NCBI RefSeq assembly: GCF_020595125.1
Contig: NZ_JACNMS010000003.1
Span: 248,001 to 312,000, forward strand
Reading direction: 5' to 3'
DNA length: 64,000 bases
Source: Jeotgalibacillus aurantiacus
GTDB taxonomy: Bacteria > Bacillota > Bacilli > Bacillales > Jeotgalibacillaceae
Shown: piece by piece, positions 14,427 to 21,786 of the stretch
Numbering within the stretch: the stretch's first letter is position 1
Layout of the letters: each line of letters begins with the position of its first letter
The notes under the pieces: model-generated
Database searches by the model: none
What the model was told of the DNA's origin: nothing
Seen by the model: the letters and a program-made list of their open reading frames with translations, nothing else
Translations under genes and position numbers: made by a program

Positions 14427-14972
14427 ATGACGAAGATTATTTCGATTGCGGCTGTTTCAGGTGGAGGGAAAACGACATTAACTCAACGTTTGCTTCATGC
14501 ACTTCCTCATTCTGAGGCGATACATTTTGATGATATTGATTTCGAGCAGGCTCCTGAAGATTTAACGAAGTGGGTAGATGACGGAGCTGATCCTCTTGCA
14601 TGGGATGTCAGCCCGCTGTCTGATCAGATTGAACAGGTAATCGCAGGAGATCACCCGCCTTCTTATCTCATTCTTGATTACCCATTCAGTTACCTTCACC
14701 CTGACATCTCAGCCCGCATTGATATCTCGATTTATGTACATACACCACTGGATGTTGCGATGGCCAGAAGGATCATTCGGGATCAGCGGGAAAAGAAGGA
14801 TATCGTAGAAGAGCTTGCGCATTATTTATCAGATAGCCGAAGGGCCTATGTATATATGGAAGAGCAGGTCATACCAACGGCTGATCTTGTGCTTGACGGG
14901 ACAGAGGATCCGGCACTTCTTGTTTCCAGCGTGTTGCGCCATCTTTACTATGGATCTGCTGTTACAAAATAA
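14427..14972 (+). CDS. P-loop NTPase, uridine-kinase-like
   Basis: 181-aa cytosolic protein. Walker A is AVSGGGKTTLTQ at residues 8-19, followed by HFDDIDFEQAP as in uridine kinase-like proteins where the Asp binds substrate. LILDYPFSYLHP near residue 78 is a Walker-B-like strand, and RRIIRDQREKKD near residue 112 fits a lid segment with arginines. ATG at 14427 has AAAGGGGTG upstream. Substrate unknown; a sugar, nucleoside or aminoglycoside is possible. Confidence 0.75.
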   Translation: MTKIISIAAVSGGGKTTLTQRLLHALPHSEAIHFDDIDFEQAPEDLTKWVDDGADPLAWDVSPLSDQIEQVIAGDHPPSYLILDYPFSYLHPDISARIDISIYVHTPLDVAMARRIIRDQREKKDIVEELAHYLSDSRRAYVYMEEQVIPTADLVLDGTEDPALLVSSVLRHLYYGSAVTK

Positions 14973-14976
14973 AACA

Positions 14977-14999
14977 GCCGGCTTTATCGAAAAGCCGGC
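14977..14999. terminator. Hairpin between P-loop gene and membrane gene
   Basis: GCCGGCTTT and AAAGCCGGC form a 9-bp stem with AAAACA on the left and CTCTATT on the right. The T-tract is better on the minus strand, as for the hairpin at 5345. Confidence 0.5.
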
Positions 15000-15026
15000 C
15001 TCTATTAGCAGGGGGGTACAATCATT

Positions 15027-15473
15027 ATGACCGAAACGAAAAGAATTCAAACCAATGCCTGGCTTATGTTGTTATTTATTCCTTTGTTAATTGCGGGCTA
15101 CATGCTGGCCGCTTATGAGGAAAGTCTCTTTGGTCTATTTGAATGGGGATATGGGGGACTAATATCAGCATTGTTTATTTTCGCCGTTTGGAATACGACG
15201 GTTACGAAAGGTCCATCTAAATGGGCTGCGGCGTCTATGGCGGCTTTTTTGTTACAGCTCGCAGTGCTTAGTTTATTTCTGGGCCCGTTCAGTACTTATA
15301 GCATGTTTTTTGTATTTTATGCTGTCACAGCAGCCGTTTTAATCACATTCATATTCGCTTTGAACAAAACAGATCGATTCAGAGGATTGATCGGACTATT
15401 TCTCGGATTGAGTATCGTAATGGTTGTTTATATGGTTTTGATTCAAAGTTTATGGGGTGTGAATTGGATGTAA
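15027..15473 (+). CDS. Multipass membrane protein of unknown function
   Basis: 148-aa protein with four or five membrane helices: LMLLFIPLLIAGYMLAAY, then YGGLISALFIFAVW, AAASMAAFLLQLAVLSLFL, a FFVFYAVTAAVLITFIF segment and LIGLFLGLSIVMVVYMVLI. No conserved motif recognised. AGGGGGG is 12 nt before the ATG, a weakly spaced RBS. It is the last gene of the plus-strand run and ends at a bidirectional terminator. Confidence 0.65.
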   Translation: MTETKRIQTNAWLMLLFIPLLIAGYMLAAYEESLFGLFEWGYGGLISALFIFAVWNTTVTKGPSKWAAASMAAFLLQLAVLSLFLGPFSTYSMFFVFYAVTAAVLITFIFALNKTDRFRGLIGLFLGLSIVMVVYMVLIQSLWGVNWM

Positions 15474-15478
15474 GGACA

Positions 15479-15512
15479 AAGCACCGCGTCCAGTGACGCG
15501 GTGCTTCTTCTA
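15479..15512. terminator. Bidirectional terminator
   Basis: AAGCACCGCGTC and GACGCGGTGCTT form a perfect 12-bp stem with loop CAGT, serving converging genes on both sides. Confidence 0.85.
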
Positions 15513-15513
15513 T

Positions 15514-15987
15514 TTACTGTGCTTTTAGCCGGTCAGCTGCGGTCTCCATCTTCTTTCCCACTGGCTGCACGCCAATCGCTTTCGATAATCCAAAAGCAGG
15601 CATGCGGTTATAGATCGTTTCATAAGTGCCCGGAGCAACGGCATATGTCTCATGGAAAATGCCGACCGCCTCTGATTTGGCAGCCTTCTGATAAAAGTTT
15701 TTCCAGGCTTTCATATGCTCCTGCCCTTTGGCATAGGCGTAAAGCTGATCTTTAGAGTTCCAGTACTGAACAAGCGTGATCGTTCTCCATCCCATTAAGG
15801 TTTCAGTTGATAAAAAGCCGAGCTCCTTATGCGTATAGAGCTCCCGTAGCATTGGACCCATTGTCATAAAAACCGGAAACCATTTATGAACCGCCCAGAA
15901 CTTATTGACCCGCATTCCAATCATAAAAACTGTCATTTCCTGTCCGTGTGTGGCCATAAACCGTCCCTGCTCAAGCTTTTTACCCAT
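15514..15987 (-). CDS. DUF4188 family monooxygenase-like protein
   Basis: 157-aa cytosolic protein of the DUF4188 group, which has an antibiotic-monooxygenase-like fold (MIGMRVNKFW, MGPMLRELYTHKELGFL, TLVQYWNSKDQLYAYAKG). Fungal relatives include phenylacetaldoxime dehydratase-like heme proteins; the bacterial reaction is unknown. ATG at 15987 has AGGAGG 8 nt upstream and starts 2 nt after the PadR gene, so it is in an operon with that regulator and probably repressed by it. Confidence 0.75.
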   Translation of the reverse strand: MGKKLEQGRFMATHGQEMTVFMIGMRVNKFWAVHKWFPVFMTMGPMLRELYTHKELGFLSTETLMGWRTITLVQYWNSKDQLYAYAKGQEHMKAWKNFYQKAAKSEAVGIFHETYAVAPGTYETIYNRMPAFGLSKAIGVQPVGKKMETAADRLKAQ

Positions 15988-15989
15988 TG

Positions 15990-16547
15990 TTATTCCTCCT
16001 CGTTTTGAAGTTCTTCCGTGACTTCCCGGCACCATTCGATGGCAGCATTCGTTGTTTTAAAGCCGTGGCGGAGAGTAAATAACCAGAATTGTTCATCCTC
16101 GGAGCGAATGGAGGAACTTTTAATCATTTGTTCAATCTGACGGTAAACAGAGAGCCTTTCCTGAAGTTGAGCTTCGTACTGCTTAATCTTTGCGATCGCT
16201 GTATGGGCCGGCTCATGACGACTGAAAAACAGTTTGAGCAGCCATTCATTTTTTTGAACAGGAAGCCCGCTGTCAACAGGGGAAACGAGCCATGTTTCAA
16301 GTGCCTGACGTCCTTTATCTGTGATTTCATAAAGAATCTTGTCCGGTTTATCAGCCTGCGGTTCTTTTTTTGAAAGGGCTAAGCCTTCATCTGTCAGCTT
16401 TTTTAATGAAGGATAGATCTGACCGTAGCTGATTTTCCAAAAATGACTCAGGCTGTTATCAATCATCTGTTTCATTGAATAGCCGGTGTTGCAGCCGGTT
16501 GTCATCATACCAAGCAATACATAAGGTGTATGATTTTCTTTTGCCAA
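15990..16547 (-). CDS. PadR family transcriptional regulator
   Basis: 185-aa winged-helix repressor. YVLLGMMTTGCNTGYSMKQM opens the wHTH; SYGQIYPSLKKLTDEGLA is the classic PadR recognition-helix region, and the C-terminal helices (about 100-185) are the long PadR-s2 type dimerisation part. TTG at 16547 is used with AGGTGGTG 5 nt upstream. The palindrome at 16575-16591 is its likely operator. It regulates itself and the DUF4188 gene downstream, and perhaps responds to phenolic compounds as some PadR proteins do. Confidence 0.9.
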   Translation of the reverse strand: MAKENHTPYVLLGMMTTGCNTGYSMKQMIDNSLSHFWKISYGQIYPSLKKLTDEGLALSKKEPQADKPDKILYEITDKGRQALETWLVSPVDSGLPVQKNEWLLKLFFSRHEPAHTAIAKIKQYEAQLQERLSVYRQIEQMIKSSSIRSEDEQFWLFTLRHGFKTTNAAIEWCREVTEELQNEEE

Positions 16548-16574
16548 ATAGACACCACCTATATCTTTTAGTTA

Positions 16575-16591
16575 TATATCTTAAAGATATA
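16575..16591. promoter_or_regulatory. PadR operator palindrome
   Basis: TATATCTTAAAGATATA is a perfect 17-nt palindrome located 27 nt upstream of the PadR start. The size, symmetry and AT content match operators of PadR-family repressors. It lies between divergent genes and could affect both. Confidence 0.75.
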
Positions 16592-16659
16592 ATAAAACCT
16601 TTTGCTTTTAAAGTAAAGTGTTTTTTGAAATAATTTTACAAACGAAAGGGGATCTTAAT

Positions 16660-16851
16660 GTGAGAGAAAAATCTCTTGCACAGACGATCAGCTTTTATAT
16701 CATTGCTTTTATTGCGATTATTCTGGTGCGCGCGATCCTTTCAGAAAAATCGGACATCATGGAGTCGATCTGGTTTTCAATTTATATGATCGCGGCATAC
16801 TTTTTTATAAAGTGGCTGCGAAAACCTCATGTATACAAAAAGAAGGAGTGA
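16660..16851 (+). CDS. Small membrane protein of unknown function
   Basis: 63-aa protein with two helices (ISFYIIAFIAIILVRAIL and SIWFSIYMIAAYFFIKWL) and a basic tail RKPHVYKKKE. GTG at 16660 is preceded by AAAGGGGATC. The gene ends 4 nt before the GTG of the CBS-domain gene, whose RBS lies in its last codons, so the two are coupled. Confidence 0.65.
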   Translation: MREKSLAQTISFYIIAFIAIILVRAILSEKSDIMESIWFSIYMIAAYFFIKWLRKPHVYKKKE

Positions 16852-16855
16852 CGAC

Positions 16856-17554
16856 GTGGATTCTTCAAACTCAAGAGAATTTCTCAAAGACTTTAACGAA
16901 ATTGAAAATTACCTTAAGAACAAGCACAATAAAGGAAATTACATGAGCTTTCATGCACTTGTTGATAAGGCGTCTCAGCGAAATGACAGAATTGTGAAGC
17001 GTTATTTACAGGACTTGAAGGAAATTGCGGAGCTGCGTAACGCGATTGTCCATACATACACAGAGGAAGTGCTTGCTGAGCCGACTGATTATGTGGTCGA
17101 ATTAATTGAAGAAATCCGCAGCCGTCTGGTCGTGCCGCCGACAGTGGAAAGGTTCATAAAAGATGTTGTAACATTTCATGAAGACACGACGTTACGGGAA
17201 GTGCTCCGTAATATGAAAAATAAAGAGTATTCACAGTTTCCGGTGGTCGATCAGCAGAAGCTTGTTAAGACACTGGTCACAGACAGCGGTGTAGCCAACT
17301 GGCTTGCTTCCCATTTAAATGAAGAGTCCATTTCAATTAAAGGTGTTCAGGTGAAAGATCTGCTCCCTTTTGATAAACGAAAACAAAACTACCGTTTTAT
17401 TCCGAAAGAAATGAGTGTATATGAAGCGCAGGATCGATTCGCACAGGCGGCAGAGCGTGGGGAGAAGCTGGTTGCGCTCATTATTACGAAAAACGGAGCC
17501 AGTACCGAACGGATTCTTGGCATCGTTACGCCGTGGGATGTCATGGAAACATAG
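16856..17554 (+). CDS. CBS-domain protein with HEPN-like N-terminal region
   Basis: 232-aa cytosolic protein. Residues 1-95 are helical and contain LRNAIVHTYTEE near residue 60; R-x4-H in RNAIVH is the motif of HEPN domains, many of which are RNases in toxin and defence systems. Residues 100-232 hold two CBS repeats (FIKDVVTFHEDTTLREVL, SQFPVVDQQKLVKTLVT, and a second repeat ending ERILGIVTPWDV), which usually bind adenosine nucleotides. A nucleotide-gated RNase is conceivable but is only inference, because many CBS proteins have helical N-domains. GTG at 16856 follows AAGGAG by 8 nt. Confidence 0.7.
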   Translation: MDSSNSREFLKDFNEIENYLKNKHNKGNYMSFHALVDKASQRNDRIVKRYLQDLKEIAELRNAIVHTYTEEVLAEPTDYVVELIEEIRSRLVVPPTVERFIKDVVTFHEDTTLREVLRNMKNKEYSQFPVVDQQKLVKTLVTDSGVANWLASHLNEESISIKGVQVKDLLPFDKRKQNYRFIPKEMSVYEAQDRFAQAAERGEKLVALIITKNGASTERILGIVTPWDVMET

Positions 17555-17572
17555 AAAGAGGAGTCGATTTTT

Positions 17573-18745
17573 ATGGCAGAAAAACTATTTTATCAAGATG
17601 TCTATGTAAAACAATTTGAGGCTGAAGTTGAAAAAACAAATATAGATGAGCAGGGAAGACATTACGTTGTTCTGAATCAGACGGCCTTTTATCCGACTGG
17701 AGGCGGGCAGCCTTTCGACCAGGGGACACTAAATGGGGTCCGGGTTGAGGACGTGGAAGAAGTCGAAGGTGAAATCCGTCATTACACCGAATCAAAAGTT
17801 ACCGGTCACGTAACTGGCGAGATCGATTGGCAGCGCAGATTTGATCATATGCAGCAGCATGCAGGACAGCATATTTTATCGGCTGTATTTGAAAATCAGT
17901 TTCACGCAAAAACCATCAGTTTTCATTTAGGGCAGGATATCTGCTTCATTGATCTTGAAGTGGATTCACTTCCTGAAGATACCTTGCTGCAGGCCGAAGA
18001 AGACGCGAACCGGGTGATCCTTGATAATCATCCGATTGAAACGAAATGGGTGGCCTATGATGAGCTGAGTCAATACCCGCTTCGCAAAGCGGTATCAGTA
18101 AAAGAAGATATCCGGCTCGTCATCATCCCTGACATTGACTATAACGGCTGCGGAGGCACACATCCCGGTTCAACAGGTGAAGTGGCTGCGCTGAAAATAC
18201 TTCACACCGAAAAGCAAAAGGGGAATATCCGGGTTTATTTCGTATGCGGACAACGTGTGCGAAAGCAGCTTGGTGAAAAGCATACAGTGATGCAAAGTCT
18301 GACGGCAAAATTGAGCGCACCACAGGATCAGCTGCCTCAGGCTGCGGACCGTCTGCTTGAGCAGGTCAGAGACCTTGAAAAGGAAAGGGAAGAGCTGAAG
18401 AAACAGCTTGCAGAAATGCAGGCAGACCGGTATATCTCAACTTCCGATCACGTGATAAAAGAGATCTTTCACGATCAGGCGATTGCCGATCTTCAGCAGC
18501 TGGCAAAAAACATTACAACAAAAGCAGACGACCGGATCGTTCTCTTTGTCAATGAGACTTCAGATAAACTTCAGGTCGTATGCGCCCGGGGAAGCAGCAT
18601 TGATCTGAACATGAATCTTCCGCTGAAAAAAGGGCTGTCTCTCATTAATGGACGAGGCGGCGGAAAGCCTGATTTTGTCCAGGGTGGCGGAGAAAAGCTG
18701 ATGACTGCTGATGAACTGCTCAGCGTCCTGGAGGCTGAAGTGTAG
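17573..18745 (+). CDS. Alanyl-tRNA editing protein (AlaX-L type)
   Basis: 390-aa cytosolic enzyme that hydrolyses mischarged Ser-tRNA(Ala) or Gly-tRNA(Ala). The editing domain has FYPTGGGQPFDQG near residue 40, the metal-binding HAGQH at residues 96-100 and the second metal site CGGTHPGSTGEV near residue 195. A coiled coil (about 255-285) leads into a DHHA1-like C-terminal domain ending in NGRGGGKPDFVQGGG. This is the AlaX-L layout of AlaRS lacking the synthetase part. AGAGGAG precedes the ATG, 18 nt after the CBS gene, so they may share a transcript. Confidence 0.9.
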   Translation: MAEKLFYQDVYVKQFEAEVEKTNIDEQGRHYVVLNQTAFYPTGGGQPFDQGTLNGVRVEDVEEVEGEIRHYTESKVTGHVTGEIDWQRRFDHMQQHAGQHILSAVFENQFHAKTISFHLGQDICFIDLEVDSLPEDTLLQAEEDANRVILDNHPIETKWVAYDELSQYPLRKAVSVKEDIRLVIIPDIDYNGCGGTHPGSTGEVAALKILHTEKQKGNIRVYFVCGQRVRKQLGEKHTVMQSLTAKLSAPQDQLPQAADRLLEQVRDLEKEREELKKQLAEMQADRYISTSDHVIKEIFHDQAIADLQQLAKNITTKADDRIVLFVNETSDKLQVVCARGSSIDLNMNLPLKKGLSLINGRGGGKPDFVQGGGEKLMTADELLSVLEAEV

Positions 18746-18867
18746 AGGTTTGTGTAAGGACTGTTTTGCGCGGAGTGTGGCCCGTTAATCGGGATGGAGG
18801 CTCTTTTCGCGGCAAAAAGTGGGGTTTGGAGGTGGACAGTGGTTTTGCTTGCCTCAAATGTGAACAG

Positions 18868-19065
18868 TACAATTATTTTTTGATTCGATACAATTCCGTT
18901 TCGGATCGTTACAATCCTTTGTTGAAACAGAACAAAAAAGGGACTGTATAACTTGAACAATACAATAAAAAATTGAAACGATTGAATGAAAGCACCATTC
19001 AGTACAATAAAAATCTGAATCGATGAAAAAACTCATTGGAACAGTACAATTCCTCATCCAAGCCA
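18868..19065 (+). repeat. Nine-unit 21-bp array, GTACAAT type (4+5)
   Basis: Anchors TACAAT or degenerate forms fall at 18868, 18889, 18910, 18931, then after a 30-bp step at 18961, 18982, 19003, 19024 and 19045. Six anchors are exact; those at 18931, 18982 and 19024 are weak. First to last anchor is 177 bp. It fills most of the 430-bp gap between the AlaX stop and the terminator at 19145; nothing else was seen there. Confidence 0.75.
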
Positions 19066-19144
19066 CATGCCCGAATGACCATCACAACACTCGCGCGGAG
19101 CCATCCAACATCCACAAACCCTATCTCTCCGCGTCAAACCAAAG

Positions 19145-19176
19145 AAAAAAGCTGTCCACTGCGGACAGCTTTTTTC
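19145..19176. terminator. Bidirectional terminator
   Basis: AAAAAAGCTGTCC and GGACAGCTTTTTT form a 13-bp perfect stem with loop ACTGC. It directly abuts the stop of the minus-strand PAS-STAS gene. Confidence 0.9.
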
Positions 19177-19941
19177 TTATTCATGATCCTGAGAGATAAT
19201 GTACTGAATCCCGTCATAAGTCGTTGTAAATATTCTCACATCGCGATCCAGGTTATTCATCGCCATTGCGAGCTCTGGTGTGACCCCTACGATCATGCAG
19301 TTTGTGCCGATCAGGCGAAGGCAGTCAATCAACTTTTGGAAAAGGTGTGTCGTATGTTCCCTTTCATTGAAGTAAACCTTATTTAAATTAATCAAGACAT
19401 AGTCAATCTGGTTTGATGCACATTCCTCTAACACATTGGTTACGAGAAGGTTAAAGCGCTCACTGTCAAAGGCTCCGATCAGCGGGAGAGCGATGGCATT
19501 GTGCCAGACTTTCATCATTGGAGTGGAAAGTGAGGCGATGAGCTTTTCTTTTTCCTCTTCTTCAGCTGCCTTTGTGGTTACATCCATCAGCATCACAATA
19601 TAGCCGTCAATTTGTTCTTCGTTTGACCGGATGGGTGTGACGACGATATCTGTAACGACCAGATTTTTAATCGTGATTCTTGTTCTGTGCGGGCCTTTGA
19701 GCCGTTTCATCATTTCATTTTGATGGGGAGGAAAGCTATGGAACAGGTCCATATTTTGCCCAATCATTTCGAGACTGCTGTTGAGGCCATAAGCAGCTGC
19801 AACGCCATTTAACAGATTGGCTGCAGATGAATTCATCCAGACAATATTATATTCGTGATCCGCTAATAAAATCGTTTCGCCGATGCTGTCCAGTGCAGCA
19901 AGCGGTGAAATTGCTGCGGGAATAACGCCATATGCTGTCAT
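19177..19941 (-). CDS. PAS-STAS protein, RsbR-like
   Basis: 254-aa cytosolic signalling protein. Residues 10-125 are a PAS domain (ILLADHEYNIVWMNSSAAN, ending GYIVMLMDVT). Residues 145-254 are a STAS domain (VLEECASNQIDYVLINLNKV, NCMIVGVTPELAMAM). The arrangement is that of RsbR-type stressosome paralogues, although the usual N-domain there is a nonheme globin rather than PAS. The segment after ASNQIDYVLINL carries Asn-Lys where RsbR has D-x-T/S phosphosites, so regulation by RsbT may be altered. ATG at 19941 has AGGAGAT upstream. Confidence 0.8.
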   Translation of the reverse strand: MTAYGVIPAAISPLAALDSIGETILLADHEYNIVWMNSSAANLLNGVAAAYGLNSSLEMIGQNMDLFHSFPPHQNEMMKRLKGPHRTRITIKNLVVTDIVVTPIRSNEEQIDGYIVMLMDVTTKAAEEEEKEKLIASLSTPMMKVWHNAIALPLIGAFDSERFNLLVTNVLEECASNQIDYVLINLNKVYFNEREHTTHLFQKLIDCLRLIGTNCMIVGVTPELAMAMNNLDRDVRIFTTTYDGIQYIISQDHE

Positions 19942-20140
19942 GGGGATCTCCTATCCTTTACGTAAAATTAATCAGCCTATATTATACGATATTCTTTCCC
20001 TTTCCACCTAATCGGAGCTGTTAATCCTTTTCAGCTAAAATAATTCAAAAAACAGGGATTTTGTTCACTTCCTTCAAAAGTCTGTTAATTAAAAAATGTC
20101 CACATGGCAGATGACAAAGTTGAATTTTCTATTCATTGTT

Positions 20141-20169
20141 TTGCATAAGTAAGCGCTTTATTATTAAAT
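20141..20169 (+). promoter_or_regulatory. mtl operon promoter with cre-like box
   Basis: TTGCAT at 20141 and TTAAAT at 20164 are spaced 17 bp. AGTAAGCGCTTTAT at 20148-20161 matches the cre consensus at 11 of 14 positions and lies in the spacer. CcpA repression and MtlR activation from upstream sequence are expected by analogy with other Bacillales mtl operons. Confidence 0.6.
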
Positions 20170-20215
20170 TAACAACATTGGAAAGTCAGTGAAAACAACT
20201 AAAGGAGGAACAAAA

Positions 20216-21673
20216 ATGGAAGGGAACAAGTCAGGTGTGAAGGCGAAAATTCAGAAGTTTGGTTCGTACTTGAGCGGCATGATTATGCCAAACATCGGTG
20301 CATTTATCGCTTGGGGACTTATTACTGCTTTATTTATTCCAACAGGATGGGCGCCTAACGAAGATTTGGCAACTGTCGTTGGACCGATGATTACGTACCT
20401 GCTGCCTTTACTGATCGGGTTTACCGGCGGACATATGATTTATGGCATGCGAGGCGGGGTGCTTGGTGCGACGGCCACGATTGGTGCGATTGTCGGAACG
20501 GATATCCCGATGTTTCTCGGTGCGATGATACTCGGACCGCTTGGTGGTTTCCTGATCAAACAGATCGATAAGCTATTTGAAGGAAAAGTAAAGCAAGGCT
20601 TTGAAATGCTGATCAATAACTTTACTGCAGGGATTCTTGGTGGTGCATTAACGCTGATTGCCTACACGGGAATTGGACCGGTTGTGCAGGGATTGAACGA
20701 AGTCATGGCTTCAGGTGTAAGAGTGATCGTGGATGCCAACCTGCTGCCGCTGGCAAGTGTTTTTGTTGAACCAGCGAAAGTACTGTTTTTAAATAATGCG
20801 ATCAACCATGGCATTCTCGGACCGCTTGCACTCGATCAGGCAGCCGATGCAGGTAAGTCGATTCTGTTTATGGTTGAATCCAACCCTGGACCGGGTCTTG
20901 GAATCCTGCTTGCTTATATGGTATTTGGAAAAGGGATGGCACGTCTATCTGCTTCAGGCGCGAGTGTGATCCACTTCCTTGGAGGGATTCACGAAATTTA
21001 CTTCCCTTATATCCTCATGAAGCCTGTGCTGATTGTGGCAGCGATCCTTGGTGGTGCGAGTGGTATTTTGACTTTCACACTATTGGATGTAGGTCTTGTG
21101 GCAACACCATCACCGGGTAGTATCTTTGCTTATCTGGCCATGACGCCGCGTGGTGACTACCTTGGCATGCTGTCCGGTGTGTTCATTTCAGCAGCAGTAT
21201 CATTCGGTTCTGCAGGTTTCTTACTGAAAGTGACGAAGTCTACCGAAGAAGACGATGCGCTGACTGAAGCAACAGAGCGTATGCAGGATATGAAAGGGAA
21301 GAAAAGTGCTGCTGCCGCTCATTTAACAGGCGGAGCGACACAGGAGCCTGTTGCTGCTGACACATCAACGTTTGTTGCCGGACCTGTTAATAAAGTGATC
21401 TTTGCCTGCGATGCCGGTATGGGTTCGAGCGCAATGGGTGCTTCTCTTTTGAAAAACAAATTCAAGAAAGCGGATATTGATATTTTTGTGACAAACACAG
21501 CAATTAATCAGATTCCTGAGGATGCGGATATCGTAATTACGCACAAAGACTTAACGGAACGTGCAATAGCAAAACGTCCGGATGCACGTCATATCTCGGT
21601 TGACAATTTCCTTGGCAGTCCAAAATACGACGAGCTGGTCAATGAATTAAAGCGGAAAGATGAATCTGCATAA
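20216..21673 (+). CDS. mtlA: PTS mannitol transporter EIICB
   Basis: 485-aa membrane permease that imports and phosphorylates D-mannitol. The EIIC part (about 1-340) begins FGSYLSGMIMPNIGAFIAWG and contains NPGPGLGILLAYM and GGIHEIYFPYILMKP, the MtlA substrate-site signature. The EIIB part (about 385-485) carries the phosphorylated Cys in VIFACDAGMGSSAMGASLL. EIIA is absent and is supplied by mtlF downstream, the Gram-positive arrangement. ATG at 20216 follows AAAGGAGGAA. Confidence 0.96.
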   Translation: MEGNKSGVKAKIQKFGSYLSGMIMPNIGAFIAWGLITALFIPTGWAPNEDLATVVGPMITYLLPLLIGFTGGHMIYGMRGGVLGATATIGAIVGTDIPMFLGAMILGPLGGFLIKQIDKLFEGKVKQGFEMLINNFTAGILGGALTLIAYTGIGPVVQGLNEVMASGVRVIVDANLLPLASVFVEPAKVLFLNNAINHGILGPLALDQAADAGKSILFMVESNPGPGLGILLAYMVFGKGMARLSASGASVIHFLGGIHEIYFPYILMKPVLIVAAILGGASGILTFTLLDVGLVATPSPGSIFAYLAMTPRGDYLGMLSGVFISAAVSFGSAGFLLKVTKSTEEDDALTEATERMQDMKGKKSAAAAHLTGGATQEPVAADTSTFVAGPVNKVIFACDAGMGSSAMGASLLKNKFKKADIDIFVTNTAINQIPEDADIVITHKDLTERAIAKRPDARHISVDNFLGSPKYDELVNELKRKDESA

Positions 21674-21682
21674 ACGTTATCG

Positions 21683-21725
21683 GGGAATCCGCTTGTACCC
21701 TCAAGACGGATTCCCTGTGTTTTTG
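21683..21725 (+). terminator. Intra-operon terminator-like hairpin
   Basis: GGGAATCCG and CGGATTCCC with a 15-nt loop, followed by TGTGTTTTTG. Located after mtlA, it may lower expression of mtlR, mtlF and mtlD relative to the permease. Confidence 0.65.
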
Positions 21726-21786
21726 TTCAGGGAGGATATAGCAGGTTGAACGGGGAAAAGAATAAATGAAAAGGAGGTGCTGATGT

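Noticed and set aside
18868-19065. CRISPR array
   Set aside because: The repeating unit is 21 bp with only about 6-12 conserved bases and about 9 variable ones. This is far shorter than CRISPR repeat plus spacer, and no cas genes are near. The same holds for the other arrays.
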